From Pseudozyma flocculosa PF-1 (Eukaryota; Basidiomycota; Ustilaginomycetes; Ustilaginales; Ustilaginaceae): a stretch of DNA of 64,000 nucleotides. Position numbers and translations under genes: made by a program. The stretch spans positions 530,347 through 594,346 of the forward strand of contig NW_006920882.1 in the NCBI RefSeq assembly GCF_000417875.1, written 5' to 3'. A model generated the notes under the pieces. It was not told where the DNA came from. It did no database searches and worked only from the letters and a program-made list of their open reading frames with translations. This document shows positions 31,040-42,006 of the stretch, one piece after another. Position 1 is the first letter of the stretch. The number at the start of each line of letters is the position of its first letter.

Positions 31040-32302
31040 ATGAGGCACTCGGTCCGCCTAACGCAGGCGCAGAGGGAGGCCCGCGATCGGCGTCTCTACC
31101 GGCTGGCTTGGCAGCACCAGGTCGTCACGTTGACGAAGCGGACGCCCTGCCCCAGTGGCGTACAGAAAGGCCGGCGTGTGAATCCAAGGAGAGCTGCTGC
31201 AAACCGGCGAGACACAGCTGGCCGGCAAGACGCAGATGTACTTGGTCACACCAAGGCTCCAACCGCAGCCGCAGTCAGCGGTCCCGCAGCCGACGCAAGT
31301 GCCGCAGCAGGTCCGGCTGAGACGCCTCCACAGGTCAGCATCATGACCGGGGATCAACTGTCGGCGTTCCACGACGGCACACCTGATGTCGTCTACCGAA
31401 GAAACCTCACGCTGTCAGACGAGAATGGCAGGGTCCTGCTGCAACGCTTCGGACCATCCAGCTACGGGGTGCACAAAGCCATGAAAACGGAGATGTTGCG
31501 CGGCCGATACTTGTACGACCAGGTCGTCTTGCTTGCCCGGTGCCACAAGCACGTCCTGAATCGAAGGACCAGGTCCATCTTCCCCCACTATCACTTTGGA
31601 GCCTGGTTTCCACAAGGCCAGACGTATCTAAGAGTGACCTCAGAGACGCTCCAGCGCCGCAACAAGGACGGGCAGCTCGCCGTCGCGGCTTTCTTGGCAT
31701 GGCTCCGGAACTACGTCTCGTGCTTTGTCCAGCCTCTCACCAATGTCTCCTCGGAGGCCATGGAGCACCACACCAGCTGTCAAGTCAATGAAGGAGAGCG
31801 CAACGACGCTCTTGGCCAACAGCTTCACCCCACCTTCTGCAAGGAATTCAAGCAGCGAGAGGAGCACTACAAATGGCTGCAGCAACGCCTACCCGACGCC
31901 GATTGCCTTTGTCACCCCCTCTTCTCCACCTGTTCGCCGTTCCATGGATTCTCAGAAAAGGCCCATATCGATACCAATGACCTGCCTGGTACAATCCTGC
32001 TCAACTTTGGGGCCCACGCCCTGCTCCATCTGACCGACTACGGGACCAAGGTCGAATTGACCCCGGGAGATATTGTCTTCCTCGACGCTCACAGCGTTCG
32101 GCACCGGACCGAGCCTCATCCTGTCGATGCAGGAAACAATCTTCCAGAGGCCAATAGGTGGGCGGTGTCATGCTTCTACCGCACGGGTATTAGGTCGCAG
32201 TACGAAACAGTGGATATTTCAGAGGGGGACCTGCGCACGATGATGGCCAGAGAGGCGGAGAGCTACAGCAAACCTCGAGCTCGAAAGAGTCGCCGCTGCT
32301 GA
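31040..32302 (+). CDS. Predicted 2-oxoglutarate/Fe(II)-dioxygenase-fold protein
   Basis: Intronless, 420 residues. The first 90 are basic and then Ala-rich. The C-terminal half carries a visible HxD...H...R set: AHIDTND, later SVRHRTEP, then RWAVSCFYRTG. These are separated by LLNFGAHALLHL and ELTPGDIVFLDAH, which fit the beta strands of a double-stranded beta-helix. This is the iron/2OG ligand order of dioxygenases. Spacing and the GDIVF block recall TET/JBP-type enzymes, which are common in basidiomycete transposons. That subfamily call is inference, so base oxidation is possible but unproven. There are no signal peptide or membrane helices; it may be nuclear given the basic N-terminus. It is convergent with the Hint-LAGLIDADG gene across only 29 bases, in an otherwise gene-poor stretch. 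Confidence 0.55.
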   Translation: MRHSVRLTQAQREARDRRLYRLAWQHQVVTLTKRTPCPSGVQKGRRVNPRRAAANRRDTAGRQDADVLGHTKAPTAAAVSGPAADASAAAGPAETPPQVSIMTGDQLSAFHDGTPDVVYRRNLTLSDENGRVLLQRFGPSSYGVHKAMKTEMLRGRYLYDQVVLLARCHKHVLNRRTRSIFPHYHFGAWFPQGQTYLRVTSETLQRRNKDGQLAVAAFLAWLRNYVSCFVQPLTNVSSEAMEHHTSCQVNEGERNDALGQQLHPTFCKEFKQREEHYKWLQQRLPDADCLCHPLFSTCSPFHGFSEKAHIDTNDLPGTILLNFGAHALLHLTDYGTKVELTPGDIVFLDAHSVRHRTEPHPVDAGNNLPEANRWAVSCFYRTGIRSQYETVDISEGDLRTMMAREAESYSKPRARKSRRC

Positions 32303-32331
32303 TCAGCGTATACATGTACAGTACTTCTCGT

Positions 32332-34920
32332 CTACAGAACAGGAGGTTCGGGGTGCTCTGGTGCGAAGCCAGTGGTCAAGAACGGCTTCATGAACGTCTC
32401 TCCAGTCCTGACGCTCTGACCGGGGACATCAGGATCCCACATGACGCGACGGCGGGCAAGGAAGCAATGCTTAGAAGGCATCACAATGGTGTAGACAAAG
32501 CCGTCGTGCCGTGGGTTGAGGTATGGCAACGGCTTCCTCAATGGCACGCACTTTCGGTAGTGCATGCCTACCATCCACTGTGTCGCATTGCGGTTGATCT
32601 GCCTGGCGCCAATGTGTCCGATGGCACCAGCGTCTGCAAGGTTCGTGACTCTTGACGGGATAGGATGCACCTCTCCAATGCCTGCCAGCATAGAGAGGTC
32701 TTCGATGAGTGGCAAGCTGGAGTTGTACACTTGAACCAGGTTTCCATCGAAGAGCGGGGGGTTGGAGATCCGGTAAGGACGTCGCCCTCCCCGGCCCCAA
32801 GAGCGCTTGAGGTGGGCCATGAGGCCGTCGGCCGCGGCGAAGCCTTCGAGGATGGCGCGAGCCGTGAACTTGTCGATCTTGGTGAGCCATACTGCGTGAC
32901 CGTCCCCCATCCAACGGCGGATGTACCGCCACTTGCCGCCCCGCTTCCTGCGTGCTGGCAAAGGAATGTCGTGGTCTTGGGGCCCATCTGCGATGCTGTG
33001 ATAGTGGTGAGCCTCGTAGTTCTTCACGTGGTCGTCATTGTCTGGGTCGTAGGAGCGAGGACCGACGACCATCGGCTTGAAGAACTCGACGACACCCTGG
33101 TGCCTGCAGATGCAGGTGTACACAGGGTTCCGCTGCGTCGGCCGCTTGCGACGCAGGCCAAGGTGCGGAAGCTGCCGCTGCAGCCGTCGGACGATCCCGT
33201 CGATGTAGGTGACACCATCGTCTTTGACCTGGGTGACCAAAAGGTAGGGAGGTCCCTGGATGGGAAAGATGACTCCACCATCTCCAAGGACAAAGCCGAC
33301 GAACGCTGCCCAGTCTCGGCTGTTTTGGCGTGAGTCGAAGAAGTGCCCTGGGATGAATTCCCGACAACGAGGCCACCGATAGGGCCAGTGGCGGTTGACG
33401 GCCCCAACCCCTAGCTTGTGCCAAGAGTGTACTGTTGTGACGCTATGGGAGCGATAGGGATGAATTGGCTGTGGGTCCGGCACCAGGTTGTGGGAGGCTA
33501 TGTCGTGGAGCCAGTACAAATGGTAGCCTGCAGGATGGAGACGGGATGGATAGTCAGTAATCACCCTGCTGTCCGTTACTCGTAGTCAGATAGGCATGGC
33601 ATGTGGCCAAGACTTACTGTTGGGGTCTGCTCTCGTGTTGAGGGCGAAGCGCTGGTTGTGTGTTGCCACGACCTCGAGCTCTCGGCTAGACATCCTGTAG
33701 AGAGGCCCTGCGCATGCAGTGCGGCTTACGATGGCTGGTCGCTCCCAGACTTGATGGGGCGGTTGGTCGAGGACTGCAGCCAAGAGAACATCTTCCTGGG
33801 TGACTCTGTGGATCGCCTTCCAGCCCTCTCTTGTCATCACGTCATGGTCAACGCTGAGACCACCAATCGCAGGACCTTCGGTCTGGTACCGGCCAGCCGG
33901 GTGGAAGAGGTGCCGCTTGGCAGTGTCGGGCTTGATATCTGGGGGCGTTCGACGCTTTGCTGGTCGGGGTCCCTGCCTTTCGCTCAGCTGGGCCAGGATT
34001 TGCTTGGGGTCGAGCCCCCTCTCCTTCGCTTTCTTCTTGAAGAAGACCTGTATCTTGGCTTGCTCGCGGAGCTTCTTGAAGGGATCCGGGCGCTCCGTGC
34101 CTGCTGAGCTGCTGCTGGCAGCCGACCACGGCCCCTTCAGCGCGAGCTCTACCAAGGACCTCTTAGGCCCAAGAGGCACCGTGAGTGGGACGTCAAGGCG
34201 GCCATAGGCTGTGTGCGAGGGGGGTCCCAGGAGGGGATAGGGGTATGTCTTGGGGGTGGTCGAGGCTGCCGTCAGGCGCGAGGCTGCGCGAGCTGCGGCG
34301 GCTGGGAACGTGGAGATCGGCGATGCGGCTTGGTTGGCTGGAGATGCCGCCCGTTGCGAGGTGTTGCCCGCCGCAGCTGCTTGAGATGTCGACCCAGAGG
34401 ATGCAGCTTGGCTGGTCGAGGCTGCCGTCAGGCGCGAGGCTGCGCGAGCTGCGGCGGCTGGGAACGTGGAGATCGGCGATGCGGCTTGGTTGGCTGGAGA
34501 TGCCGCCTGTTGCGAGGTGTTGCCTGCCGCAGCTGCTTGAGATGTCGACCCAGAGGATGCAGCTTGGCTGGTCGAGGCTTCCGTCAGGCGCGAGGCGGCG
34601 CGAGCCGCTGCAGCAGCTGCTGGGAACGTGGAGAGAGGCGATGCAACTTGGCGTGTCGAGGATGCCACCAGTCGAGAAGCGGTTGGAGCAGCCGCAGCTG
34701 CGGCTGGGAACGTAGGAAGAGGAGATATGGCTCGACGGGTCGAGGATGCCACGAGTCGCGAGGCGGTGGGAGCGGCTGCAGCGGCGGCTGAGAGCCTAGG
34801 AAGAGGAGCTATGGCTTGGCGGGACGAGGACTGTTGACCTTGGGACTGGCTTCCAGGGGCTTGCTCATCCCCTGACGTGTCCGATGACAACACGATTGGT
34901 CTTCGTCGTTTCCCAGACAT
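32332..34920 (-). CDS. Free-standing Hint-like protein with LAGLIDADG homing endonuclease domain
   Basis: Two exons, 34920-33618 and 33527-32332, joined GTAAGT/GCAG, give 832 residues. An upstream in-frame ATG at 35055 would add 45. Residues 1 to about 240 are Ala/Ser-rich with 52-residue repeats. At about 370-440 lies an intein-like (Hint) N-terminal part: SVDHDVMTREGWKAI (block A) and LYRMSSRELEVVATHNQRF (block B). After the intron come two LAGLIDADG helices, WAAFVGFVLGDGG and AILEGFAAADGL, and finally an intein C-terminal-like GFVYTIVMP...LARR. The Cys/Ser that should start an intein is Gly-Leu here, the block B His is Gln, and no terminal His-Asn is present. It should therefore not splice, while both LAGLIDADG acidic residues remain. 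A selfish or domesticated endonuclease is likely. The family call is mine from motifs. Confidence 0.65.
34261..34730. repeat. 156-bp coding tandem repeat in the Hint-LAGLIDADG gene
   Basis: Two near-identical units start at 34261 and 34417 with period 156 bases (52 codons). A third, diverged unit starts at 34573, and shorter related units run on to about 34800. They encode the Ala/Ser/Thr-rich stretch with FPAAAARAASRLT and STSQAAAAGNTSQ. The period is a multiple of three, so the frame is kept. Confidence 0.85.
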
Positions 34921-36487
34921 CGCGGCTGCTGGAGATGATGCGAAGTAGGGCCACGGAAGCAGCTGAGTGTGGTGTAGAGAGAAGATGTCCCGCTCAAGAA
35001 GGTCTGAGAAGCTGTGCTGAAGCTCTGGCGGCACCCTCTGCCGTCGCGTTTGCATCGCCACTTTCTGCCTGCTATTGGCCCTTTCTCCTCCCTTTCTTGC
35101 AGGAAGAAGACGCCTGCCAGATAGGAAGACTGCTTAGCTCTGGAGACGGGCGACGAGGGCACGGATCACTCTGGATGGTGTGCTTGTTGCCCTGGGCCCA
35201 CAAGCAGAGCAGGGCAGAGTGCGCCGTGAGAAGGGGCGATCATCCGCTGAACCTGCACAACGGAGCCTGCCGCAATCTTCCTCAGCCCCGAGGCTCTGGC
35301 CGCCAACACGATCCGGCACACACAGGCGGCGCGCTCACTGGGCACATTTAGAGTTTGGCTGCACCTTTGCAAGCCGGTAGGCCGCTCGCCTTGAGATTCT
35401 GCGCCGGGCGAGCCTCCCATCCGTCTCACTGTGAAGGCCGGTGTGATAGAGGTCTAATTGTAGAGCTCTGATCCCTTGATGCCCGAGCCACGCTCTACAC
35501 TGTCACTCTCCTCGTGGCGGCTCTAGCTGCCATTGAAAATCCGTTTTTCGAGTGTTGAGCGGCAGAGCAGCTGTCTTCCTACCGAATACCAGGGGGAACG
35601 GTCTAATAGCAAGTCGTTGCACACGGCTTGAACAATCATTTTTGTGATGCTGCCGAGTGCTCGATGTGTCTTGATGGCGACGCTGGTGTGCAGCGTTCTT
35701 GTTGAAAGCAAGATTTACATGAGCCCACGCAGCAACCCTCCCTCCACTACTCTCCTAGCCTGCTTCCGCCCGCGAGCTGCAACTGTCGAAGGGGGCTGCT
35801 CGAGCATCAGGCTCCCGACATTTCCTTAGCAGCTTGAGCAAGTCGAGTCGGCTCGTCTTGCAGGTGTGACCGCACAGACAGCTGCTTGCGCGGCCTTGAA
35901 GGGCTTGATTGTCTGTGCTGCCACACTGTTGCAAGCACGGCGTACGAGGCTGCTTCATGCTACCGTCGCTGCTGCAAGCACCGCTCTCAAGCTCAGCAGG
36001 TAGACTTGGTGCGATGACAACGTGCGTCTCACTCGTTCGTTCCAGCGTGCTCGTCACAGGGCCATCAGGGCGCAGTCACGACCTGGCCCCGCGTTCCGCT
36101 GGCTCGCCCCGATTCGAGACTGGTCGGCACCGCCCACCACCCACCGAAGCGTGCCACGGGAGCGAGCGAGCGAGCGAGCGAGCACACCCGAGCAGATGAG
36201 ACCGGAAACGACGGCAGAGGAGAACCGGTGACTTTGAGATTTCTATCCGATGACGGTATTCGCCCGACCCTCGATGGGGCGAGCGCCCTGAGACAGCAGA
36301 GCAGCGAGAGAGAGATGAGATGTACATAGCGGCCGGCGTCCAGCGTGGGGCGCGGCGGCGCGAGTCTAGCAGGAGGATCCGAGGGGGAAGAAGCGTGCGG
36401 CGAGGCAAGGGAAGGATGCGATGGTATGCGGGACGACAATGGAACGAGCGAAAGGATGTAGAGAGCGTGTCTGGCGGCGGCACCCGC
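34921..36487. other. Gene-free spacer between the Hint-LAGLIDADG gene and the first GT2 gene
   Basis: 1.57 kb including the 5' flank of the Hint-LAGLIDADG gene and the 3' flank of the first GT2 gene. GAGC repeats (GCGAGCGAGCGAGC) occur near 36163-36182. No coding or RNA gene is supported. Confidence 0.5.
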
Positions 36488-39481
36488 CTAGAACGAGAAG
36501 CGAAGGAGCGAAGGGTTGAGGACGAGCGGGTAGAGGATGTGGAAGCACATGTTGAAGATGAGGGGGACCATGATGGTGGGTTCGACAATGACCCACTCGA
36601 GCGGGAGGGGGGCGAGGGCCATTGCGGCGGCGCCGCCGATGACGGCGATGGATACGAGAAAGACGACCCAGAAGCGCTTGAACATGGCGGGCAGCTCGCG
36701 GAAAAAGTTGCTGTCGTCGAGGTCCTTGAGCGTGGCGCCCCAGGTCATGTTGATGCCGAGCGGGTGGGCGACGAGGGCGACGAGGACGTGGTAGCTGAGT
36801 CCGCCAAAGAAGACGAGGAAGAAGGGCACCCACTTGACGCCGTCGACGAGGGCCGTCACGACGGAGCCGGTGCGCGAGCGGATGAGGCCGATGACGAGCG
36901 AGACGTTGCCTCCGGCGGTAAAGACGACCAGGACGGCGACCAGCACCTCGAAGCTGGGCACCAGCGGCACGTCGAGCGTGGGGCCGAACCAGCCCATGAC
37001 GAGGTAGAGGGCGATCGAGAGCGGGACGCAGAGGGCGATGGCGTAGTACGAGAAGAGGTAGGCGCAGGCCGAGAACTTGTAGTGGATCGGCAGCTTGGAC
37101 CAGAGGAAGCGGCGGAAGAGCGGGGCGAGCGGGCCGCGCGTCGGCCACTGCCAGAGGCGGTTGAGCATGAGCTCCGAGCAGCCAAAGGCGTACTTTTGCC
37201 ACCGGTTCAGCTCGTCCTCGGCGGTGAGCGAGACGCCCTCGAGGAAGCCGCCCTGCGAGTACGTGGCCCAGCGGACGACGTAGCTCTTCATCAGCAGTCG
37301 GAGCGCCTGTAGAGCGTGGGGAGCGGGGGGAGCGGAGGTAGCGGAGGGAAAGAGCGAGCGCGAGGCACGGTCAGCATGCGATGTTGTGAATGGCGCGCTA
37401 CCCGCGACGTTTCGCCTCTCGCGGCCACGGCGACGCCCACTCACCATGTCAAAGTCCTCCGAGACGTGGGCGTCGGACCAGATCTTGGAGACGCCCGGGT
37501 CGACGTCGTCCTCGAATGCGACCTCGCGGATGGCCGACCAGCGGAGGAAGGCGTTGTGGCCGACAAAGGGCGCCACGTCGCCGCACGCGACGCCGTGCGA
37601 GATCGAGAAGTTGACCATCTTGGTAAAGTAGGCGATGCCGCGCTCAAAGTAGTTGTTCGAGACGAGCATGACGCCGCTGCAGTGCTGGAGGACGCCGAGC
37701 TCGGGCGACTGTCGCATCTCGGAGGCGGCGTCGAGCAGGCAGTCTTCGGGGACGCGCGTGTCGGAGTCGACGAGGAGGATGAGCTCGCCGATGCGGGCGT
37801 CGCCGTGGCCGCGGGCGAGCGGGTGGAGCTGCTGGAGGAAGCCGGGCAGGAGGCGCTCGGCCTGCTGGCGGTCCTCGAGGCGCGACTGGGCCGTGACCTT
37901 TTCGCTCTCGCGGCCGGCCTTGAGGCGGCGCATCTCGTCCTCGACGCGGATGGCGACCTGGCAGGTAAAGTTGAGGTTCGACGCCTTCTTGAAGCGGCCG
38001 CGGCGGACGAAGCCGTCGACGCCGTGGCCCGGGCGGGCGATCCAGGTGGTGTCGTTCTGGTCGTAGAAGCTCTGGCGGGCGGCCTGCTCCTCGGCCGAGA
38101 GGAGGAGCATGCCGTCGTCGGAGATGATGACCGAGGCGGTGCCGCCCTGGAGCTCGTAGGTGCGGATGGCGGCCTGGAGCGAGCGGAGCGTGGGCTCGAT
38201 GACGGTCTCGATCGACTCCTTGTACACGGGCATCTGGATGGTGACGTGGGGCAGGTTGTTGCGGATGCGCTTGGGCGCCTTGCCCGAGTAGTAGCGCGAG
38301 TTGCGGCTCATCTGCTGGATCGGACCGACGATGAGCAGGATGATCGACATGACCTGGCAGCAGAAGAACATCGACAGGGTGAAGAGGACCGGGATAAAGG
38401 CGAGGTAGGCCATGCGGATCCAGTGGTGGTCGAGGAGCGAGTTGCAGACGAGGACCTTGATCGAGAGCGAGTGCATGAGGATGTTGATGGCGACGGCGAA
38501 GCCCATGCGGAGCGGGCCGAGGAAGGCGATCGGCCGGCGCTCCTCGGCCTCGTCGCCCGCCTCTTCGTCCTTGAACGAGTCCTGGTCGTCGTCGAAGCCC
38601 TGCGAGCCCTTGAACGTCTCCCACCCGGGCGAGCCAAACGACGACGAGGCCGTCATGGTGCCCGACAGGGAGCCGGACGACGGCAGCGTCGACAGGCCGG
38701 GAGAGCCGGGAGAGCCGGGCGAGCCGCCGGGCTGCTGCTGCTGCTGCGGGTGCTCGAGGGCCTGCTGCTGGAAGTGGTGCTGGCGCTGCTCGTGGAGCAT
38801 GCGCGACTGGTGCGTCGACCAGGCGCGGAAGTAGTGGTCCTTGGGCGGGCCGGACTTTGCGTCGGCGGTGCACATCATGATGAAGCCGAGGGTCGACGAG
38901 AGGAGAGCCTCGACCTCGCCCTCGATGGCGTCGACGTCGTCGGTCCAGCAGACGAGGACCTGCTGCTGGCGGACAAAGGCGGCCTTGTGGGCGCGCCGGG
39001 CCTTTTCGAGGTCCTGCATCGTCTCGATGACCTGGATGCGCTCCGACGCGCTAAAGGGCACCTCGGTGGTGCCGGGCGCCAGGCGCGACGTGAGGCCGCG
39101 GACTAGAGCGCTGTTGACGACGAGGGCCACTTCGTACTTGAGCTTGGCCGAGGCGCTGTGGAGGTGGTGCAGCTGCTCGACGCCGAGGGGCAGGGTGATG
39201 TACTCCTGGGCGGATCGCCGGAGCGAGATGCCGCCGATGTCGCTGGGCGACGAGTTCTTGATCCAGCCGCGGTTCTGTGCCATTTCGAGGAGGTGGATGG
39301 CCATGTACTCGTAGGCGCTGTCGTCGAGGTTGGAGCGGAAGGGCGACGAGTGCTGCGAGTGCTGCTGGTCGGACGAGTAGGACTCGGAGTTTGTGGGGCG
39401 GTGGGATGGTCGGTCGCTGTGGTTTGCGTAGCTCTCGGCGCGCGACCTGCCGCCCTGGCTCGAGGACGAGGCGTAGGACAT
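36488..39481 (-). CDS. CelA-like family 2 glycosyltransferase (membrane polysaccharide synthase), copy A
   Basis: Two exons, 39481-37445 and 37306-36488, joined in phase 0, give 951 residues. The intron is 138 nt and stop-free. About 320 N-terminal residues are Ser/Gln-rich and soluble. Two helices (AFLGPLRMGFAVAINIL and AYLAFIPVLFTLSMFF regions) lead into the GT2 core: TIQMPVYKESIETVI, VIISDDGM, LLVDSDTRVPED, SDAHVSEDFDM (acidic pair 675-676) and DELNRWQKYAFGCSE, the counterpart of Q/RxxRW. Six or so C-terminal helices follow. Such fungal synthases include the CelA/Tft1 group that makes mixed-linkage beta-1,3/1,4-glucan; which polymer is made here is inference. It is divergent from a GH16 gene, an arrangement repeated 10.4 kb to the right. 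Confidence 0.82.
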   Translation of the reverse strand: MSYASSSSQGGRSRAESYANHSDRPSHRPTNSESYSSDQQHSQHSSPFRSNLDDSAYEYMAIHLLEMAQNRGWIKNSSPSDIGGISLRRSAQEYITLPLGVEQLHHLHSASAKLKYEVALVVNSALVRGLTSRLAPGTTEVPFSASERIQVIETMQDLEKARRAHKAAFVRQQQVLVCWTDDVDAIEGEVEALLSSTLGFIMMCTADAKSGPPKDHYFRAWSTHQSRMLHEQRQHHFQQQALEHPQQQQQPGGSPGSPGSPGLSTLPSSGSLSGTMTASSSFGSPGWETFKGSQGFDDDQDSFKDEEAGDEAEERRPIAFLGPLRMGFAVAINILMHSLSIKVLVCNSLLDHHWIRMAYLAFIPVLFTLSMFFCCQVMSIILLIVGPIQQMSRNSRYYSGKAPKRIRNNLPHVTIQMPVYKESIETVIEPTLRSLQAAIRTYELQGGTASVIISDDGMLLLSAEEQAARQSFYDQNDTTWIARPGHGVDGFVRRGRFKKASNLNFTCQVAIRVEDEMRRLKAGRESEKVTAQSRLEDRQQAERLLPGFLQQLHPLARGHGDARIGELILLVDSDTRVPEDCLLDAASEMRQSPELGVLQHCSGVMLVSNNYFERGIAYFTKMVNFSISHGVACGDVAPFVGHNAFLRWSAIREVAFEDDVDPGVSKIWSDAHVSEDFDMVSGRRRGRERRNVAGSAPFTTSHADRASRSLFPSATSAPPAPHALQALRLLMKSYVVRWATYSQGGFLEGVSLTAEDELNRWQKYAFGCSELMLNRLWQWPTRGPLAPLFRRFLWSKLPIHYKFSACAYLFSYYAIALCVPLSIALYLVMGWFGPTLDVPLVPSFEVLVAVLVVFTAGGNVSLVIGLIRSRTGSVVTALVDGVKWVPFFLVFFGGLSYHVLVALVAHPLGINMTWGATLKDLDDSNFFRELPAMFKRFWVVFLVSIAVIGGAAAMALAPLPLEWVIVEPTIMVPLIFNMCFHILYPLVLNPSLLRFSF

Positions 39482-42006
39482 GGTGGCCGTGGTGGGCGCA
39501 CGAGCGGTGTCGAGAGGGGGGGAAGGTGGGCGGGGGAGGTATAGGCGTGAAGCGAGAAGTCAGCGGCGCCGTCGACGAGGATGGGACGCGCTTGCTGGCC
39601 GTTGCTCGGTCGAGTGCCTTGTCGCTTGCGAGAGGAAGGAGGAAGAGGAGGAGGGCCGTCGTTGAGTGGTTGACAAGAGGGGAGGCGGGCAAGACGAGGG
39701 GCTCGACGTGATGCCGACGAGGTACTTATTGCAAGGCCAGGGATGAGCGCTCGATGGAAGGCGAGCGGGCGGGTGGAAGTTTGCAGGGTACACGAGCTCC
39801 GACGTTGGTGCGTGGGCCTGGCGTGGTGGGCATGACGAGCGAAGCTTGATCAGGAGGCGGGCAACGTGCCGAGCTGGACAGGACGGGACGGGCTAGGGCG
39901 ACGACGGCGATCCGTTGGATGCAAAGCATGGCACCGTCAGAGGCCAACGAGGGACGCGCGTGGATGGGCCAGAGGGGGGAGCGGTGCGGGTGCGCGGCGC
40001 GGGTGCAGAGGCGGGAAGGCCGGCGGGGAGGATGCTAGACATGGTGCGGCCTGAACTGGCCCGACCTGGCCGAGATCGATGGCAGTCGCGTGCGGGCCGC
40101 AAAGGGGTCCATCAAAGAGTGGCGCGTGGCAAACGGCAGCGAGGGGGATAGGCCGTGTCTCCTTGACGGGCCGTCGCCGCGACCTGGATGGCCATCGGAC
40201 CCTAGCCTGCCATGCTCAAGGAGCGGGCCATCCGACGGACGGCTGCCCAGAGTTGCACGACGGCCTGCTTATTGCCTTTGTGTGCAGCGCAAAGGCCCCG
40301 GCCGGCAGGATCTCGACCCGTTGGCTTGAGGGGGAGCCGGCTGGTGCCGCTGTAGGCGCTTGCAGGGCGGGGAGAAGCAGCGCGCGTCGACGCCTGGTCT
40401 GGACTGGCGGCCGGCCTCGTGGGTGCTGTAGGCAGGGCTGAAGGCCGAGACAGAGGGCCAACGAGGGTGGTGGATCGTCAAGACGGCCCGGAGCCCATCG
40501 CCCGGCCGCGCTAAACGGTGGCAAACGCCGTCTGCCAGGCAGGCCAGGGCGGGCCTGGGTGCAGGTGCAGAGAGAAGCTAAGATAGAGCTGACGGGCGGG
40601 GCGCTGGGGACCCACAGACGCCCAGCCACAACGAACGCGCCCACGCCCGCTCGCCGATTCAAATCTGGGCTGCGCGCCCGCCTCAGCTGGGCTGCGCATG
40701 CAGAGATCTGCGTCAGAGGCCGCCGCGTTGGCATCTGCGCCCAGCTCGATTCGACTTGAACTTCGCCAGCGCTGAATACAACCGCCGGCGTTCCCAGGAC
40801 TTGAATTTGTATTGCTGCATCTGCCACTTTGAATCCACCTCAGACCTCACCCCCCCCCCCACCCAGCCTGCAAACGCCGTCCCCGGGTCAGACCGAACGA
40901 GCGAAGCCGAGCAGGCCAGGCAGGGCGACTCTTCGCTTCTTCCCGCGGCTGCGTCCCTTGGCCCGCGTCCCCTTTGCTCCCTCGCACACACGCCACCACC
41001 ATCAGCAGCGGCGAGGGGCCATCAAGCTCCAGCCAGGCCACGCCAGGCCACGCACCTACATCTCCCATGCACCTCCCCGTCCGGTCTGCCATGGCACCAA
41101 CCCCCCAGTGGCCGCACCCAGAGTAGTCGACCCTGCCCCTCTCTCCCTCTGTTTGCCCGCGCCTCGAGTCTGAATCGACAAACCGACGACGATCTTTTTC
41201 AAAGAAACGTGGCCCGCTTCCATCGTCTGCCCGTCCGCCTGCCCGCCTGTCCGCCCGCTCGCTTGCTTGCTTCTCGGAGGTATCAATGCAGATCAACGCG
41301 CGTCGACGAGCGAGGGAGTAAGCGTGTCTCTGATACGGCCTTTCCCGGTCTGCACCTCGATTCTGTGACCCCCCGTCCCGACCAGCCAGGCACCGCCCGT
41401 TGCCTGTCGCTCTGCGCCGGTCGAAGCCGTCGGATCATCAACCCGTGGGGCCAGATCTCGCACCATCATGGGGTGCCCTCCCGCTACAGCACCCCGAAAC
41501 CAGCTTGGCACCTTCCCCGCCCCGGCCGCGACCTCGAGCCGCCGAGGTCTCGCCTCGTCTCTCGCTCGGGCTCCCTGCCCAGGCCCGTACCGACCTGCAC
41601 CGTGCCATGCCGTGTCACGCCAGGCGGCGTCGTGGGCTGAGGTGCAAGCAGGCGCCACTCGCCGCCGCCTCCCGTGCACCTTCACAAGATGACCCGCGCG
41701 CGATCCGCCAGCCCGTCCTCGTCCTCTGATGACGCCTTCCCGTACCTAGGTAGCCACGCCGGCCGACACCTGGCCGCTCCACCCTTATACCTACCCAACG
41801 GCCGTACCACCGTCCGTCGACCGCTCCTCTTCTTTCTCCTCCTTTCTCTTTAAACATCCTAGACGCAACACGTCCTGCTCTCGACAACCCAAGCCGCCCC
41901 CTGCGCCAAGCGAACACCACTACCCGCTGCTCCTTCTCAACCTTCCTCGCGACACCGCAAGGCTCCACGACACCGCCGCAATCGCAGGCTAGCCCGCTCG
42001 CCCAAC
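39482..42006. other. Divergent intergenic region, module copy A
   Basis: 2.5 kb between GT2 copy A and GH16 copy A. It is GC-rich with short direct repeats such as AGGCCACGCC near 41034-41050. Open frames exist but none has recognisable features. The stretch next to GH16 is CT-rich and is probably its promoter and 5' UTR. Confidence 0.5.

Noticed and set aside
37316..39106. 596-codon open frame on the plus strand
   Set aside because: Antisense to GT2 copy A with no motif of its own; a mirror of biased third positions.
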